Below, piece after piece: positions 61,918 to 64,000 of a stretch of 64,000 nucleotides of DNA. Source of the stretch: Jiella flava (GTDB taxonomy: Bacteria; Pseudomonadota; Alphaproteobacteria; Rhizobiales; Rhizobiaceae). The number at the start of each line of letters is the position of its first letter. Positions within the stretch are counted from its first letter, which is position 1. The notes under the pieces were generated by a model. The model was given only the letters and a program-made list of their open reading frames with translations, had not been told where the DNA came from and searched no databases. The position numbers and the translations under genes were made by a program. The DNA lies in contig NZ_JAFMPP010000002.1 in the NCBI RefSeq assembly GCF_017349315.1, positions 124,001 through 188,000 of the forward strand, read 5' to 3'.

Positions 61918-63879
61918 TTACGGATTGCGCCGGTTTCGCGCGTCCATGAGATTGCGTTTGACCGCTTGGATATCCTGCTGGAGACGCGCAATGTCTTCAT
62001 TGTAGACGGGCCGATCCCCGGCGCCGTCATCCGTCTCCGCCTCTTCGGCGATCGCGCGCAGCTTCTGCCGCAACGCTTCGCGGTCGGCAGGGGAACGCCG
62101 AGCGGCGCGCGACGGGCCGGCGATCGGCGCGCGGTCACTTCTGTCGCCGGCGCTGCCGGCATCGGGGGCCGCAAGCCCCGACTCGGGCAGGCGCGCCGCT
62201 AACGCTTCCTCCGCGCGCGAGACACGGCCGGCCATGCGATCGCGGGAGCGGAATGGGCCGCGCCGCTCCTCACGCGTCGTGCGTTCCACAGGCGTGTCGA
62301 CCGTCGGGCGCACGGCCTGCGCGACATCGTCGGCTGCGGCACCTGATCGGACCGTCCTCGCCGCCACCTCGTTCTCGGTTCTCTCGGCCTCTTCGCGCCA
62401 AAGATCCGTCTGCTCCGGTTGGCGCAGGGTTCGCCGCAGCATCTTGATCAGTGCGGCCAGCACTGCGAGCCCGAGCCCAACGAGAAAGCCGCCGATCACG
62501 CCGACGATGACGATCAGCTTGCGGCTGGTGCTCGACGGCGACAGCGGCGGCGTAGCGGAGGAGATGATTCGGACATTGGCGGTGTTCAGCCGCTCCTGCT
62601 CGCCGGTCTCGCGGGCGCGTAGCAGAAAGGCCTCATAGACGGCGCGCGAGGCATCGACTTCGCGCTCGAGTTCCCGCAGCTTGACGAAGTCGGCGCTGGT
62701 CTGCAGCTGCTTGTCCTTCAGTCCGTTGACCTGGGCGGTCAGTTCCTTGTCCGTCCGCTCTGCGCGGGCAAGCTCGGTCTGGGCCGCCGAGACGATCCGC
62801 TGCAGCTCCTGCTTGATTGCCTGGCGGGCGGATTGCAGCGCGTCCTCGGCAGCGATCAGCCTGGGATGGCGCGGGCCGAGGGTGGCGGCAAGGGTGGCGC
62901 GACGCTGCGCCAGCTCGGAATAGGTCGTCCGCAGGCGGTTGAGCGTATCGGAGGTGAGTTCTTCCGGCAGCGTGCCTTTGACGACATCGTCGACGCTGGC
63001 GTTCTTCATCTGCTCGGCGCGCACCCGCAAGGTGGTGGTCTCGCCCCGGGCTCTGGCCAGTTGATCATTGATCCGGACAATGTAGTCATCGTCGACCAGC
63101 CGGCCGCCGACGCCGACCAGCCGATATTTCTGCTTGTAGGCCTCGACGGCTTGTTCAGCGTCGACCACCTTCTGCCGCAACTCGGCCAGGCGCGAGGAGA
63201 GGGCATCGCTCGCTCGTTTGGCGGTGTCGGACTGAACCCGCGCGATCTGATCGATGAAGGCATCCGCGAGCAGATTGGCGAGGCGCGCCGACTTGTCCGG
63301 GTCGCGCGTCGTCAGCGCGATGTTGATGACGAACGTCTTGGGATCGCGGCTGACGTCGATCGACTTGCGCAGCGCGGCGAGCGTGACGAGGTCACGGCGG
63401 CGGAGCGCGTCAGCGTCTTCCGGCTTGGCAAAGAAGGACAGGATCGGCGAGAGGACGCTCTTGGTCTCGCCGTTAAACTCCGGATCCTTGGCAAGATCGG
63501 CCTTCTTGGCCACCGCGCCGAGCACGTCGTTCGAATAGATGATCGACATCTGGCTCTCGATCAGGGCCAGCGTGGCGTCCCCCGGTAGGCCGTTCGGCGT
63601 GACCTCGTTCTGCACCACCTTGAGGTCGCGTGGGTCGATCAGCACCTGAGTGACGGCGGTGTATTTGTGCGGCATGTTGAGGGCGATCAGCACCGACAGC
63701 GCGATGCCGAGCAGCGTGATCAGCACGATCAGCCATTTGGCGGCCCACACCTCCCGCAACAGAAAAAGCGGATCGACCAGCGAACCCGGATCGCTCCGCG
63801 CCGACAGTGAGGCGCCGGCCGGTGCCTTGACCGGCACGGGCCGCCTCACTCCGCTTTCGGAGCCGGGTTTCAGAAACAT
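61918..63879 (-). CDS. GumC/Wzz-type polysaccharide co-polymerase (PCP2-like, no kinase domain)
   Basis: A 653-residue inner-membrane protein controlling exopolysaccharide chain length. TM1 is near AKWLIVLITLLGIALSVLIAL. A large periplasmic coiled-coil region follows (residues about 80-430, with DPRDLKVVQNEVTP and many heptads). TM2 is LIVIVGVIGGFLVGLGLAVLAALI. A cytoplasmic tail of about 140 residues lacks Walker A/B motifs, so there is no fused BY-kinase. The ATG at 63879 has GGTGG upstream; a TTG at 63936 is the alternative. The export lipoprotein at 8117-9409 is its likely partner, though 53 kb away. Confidence 0.9.
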   Translation of the reverse strand: MFLKPGSESGVRRPVPVKAPAGASLSARSDPGSLVDPLFLLREVWAAKWLIVLITLLGIALSVLIALNMPHKYTAVTQVLIDPRDLKVVQNEVTPNGLPGDATLALIESQMSIIYSNDVLGAVAKKADLAKDPEFNGETKSVLSPILSFFAKPEDADALRRRDLVTLAALRKSIDVSRDPKTFVINIALTTRDPDKSARLANLLADAFIDQIARVQSDTAKRASDALSSRLAELRQKVVDAEQAVEAYKQKYRLVGVGGRLVDDDYIVRINDQLARARGETTTLRVRAEQMKNASVDDVVKGTLPEELTSDTLNRLRTTYSELAQRRATLAATLGPRHPRLIAAEDALQSARQAIKQELQRIVSAAQTELARAERTDKELTAQVNGLKDKQLQTSADFVKLRELEREVDASRAVYEAFLLRARETGEQERLNTANVRIISSATPPLSPSSTSRKLIVIVGVIGGFLVGLGLAVLAALIKMLRRTLRQPEQTDLWREEAERTENEVAARTVRSGAAADDVAQAVRPTVDTPVERTTREERRGPFRSRDRMAGRVSRAEEALAARLPESGLAAPDAGSAGDRSDRAPIAGPSRAARRSPADREALRQKLRAIAEEAETDDGAGDRPVYNEDIARLQQDIQAVKRNLMDARNRRNP

Positions 63880-64000
63880 TGATGCCACCGCTGACTTGAG
63901 AGTCGTTTTCCGACAATCGGAGTTTATGCTAAACAAATTCTTAACGCGAAGGATTTCGCTGGATCATTCCCGGATAGGTTTCAGTCCGCCCCCGGCCAGA

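Overview
This 64 kb window is a GC-rich (roughly mid-60s %) chromosomal segment. The gene families point to an alphaproteobacterium of the order Hyphomicrobiales (Rhizobiales): a Brucella-type RibH2 behind an FMN riboswitch, a GTTC-N7-GTTC SOS box in front of lexA, a TGA-N9-TCA iron box in front of exbB, a Rhizobium etli-type asparaginase, DUF1737, DUF3750 and DUF1007 proteins, and a thioredoxin/LON-domain/Trm112 cluster. I cannot assign a genus. Most of the window is ordinary core and housekeeping sequence. There is no CRISPR array, no intact prophage and no recognisable defence island. One decayed IS3-family element lies near a tRNA-Gly.

Layout. 0-7 kb: a lytic transglycosylase; a probable lipid/LPS sugar-modification locus (small LAB_N membrane protein, a PAP2 phosphatase fused to a GT2 glycosyltransferase, and a divergent ArnT/Rgt-like GT83 enzyme); a CoA ester lyase with DUF1737; leuD; tRNA-Thr. 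7-11.5 kb: a protein-tyrosine-phosphatase-like protein that has lost its catalytic Cys, a polysaccharide export lipoprotein, an Inh-type protease inhibitor and a LacI regulator. 11.7-19.4 kb: a 1827-residue alpha-2-macroglobulin with thioester and N-terminal PAN module, coupled to pbpC. 19.5-22.6 kb: a CHASE3 histidine kinase, an Rcp1-like response regulator and a REC-HisKA_2 protein. 22.8-26.4 kb: isovaleryl-CoA dehydrogenase and TetR, divergent from an acyl-CoA synthetase across a perfect palindromic operator. 26.5-31 kb: an excalibur protein, DUF3750, asparaginase, a strong candidate small RNA (about 29206-29387), ribH2 with its FMN riboswitch, and a NYN-domain protein. 31-34 kb: exbB-exbD-tonB with a putative RirA box. 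34-42 kb: lyxose isomerase, GST, gltA, gltX, ComEC, lexA and tRNA-Phe. 42-46 kb: a Cache chemoreceptor, the decayed IS3 element, an A+T-richer scar and tRNA-Gly. 46-51 kb: ProXp-like editing protein, CnoX-like thioredoxin-TPR, LON-domain protein, Trm112 and an ABC-F ATPase. 51-53.5 kb: HupE/UreJ, a novel membrane protein and DUF1007. 53.7-56.3 kb: TRAP transporter DctQM without DctP. 56.8-61.8 kb: indolepyruvate ferredoxin oxidoreductase, a small HTH protein, RecX and a DJ-1/PfpI protein. 61.9-63.9 kb: a GumC/Wzz-type polysaccharide co-polymerase, about 53 kb from the export lipoprotein it might partner.

A family of palindromic REP-like elements (consensus core CCGAAAATCG-N4-CGATTTTCGG, often preceded by GACGCATCGTGCTTTG) is scattered through intergenic gaps. 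The most promising items for follow-up are the PAP2-GT2 fusion locus, the unassigned structured RNA at 29.2 kb, the pseudophosphatase, the HupE-membrane protein-DUF1007 operon, and the TRAP permease with a repeated low-complexity tail.
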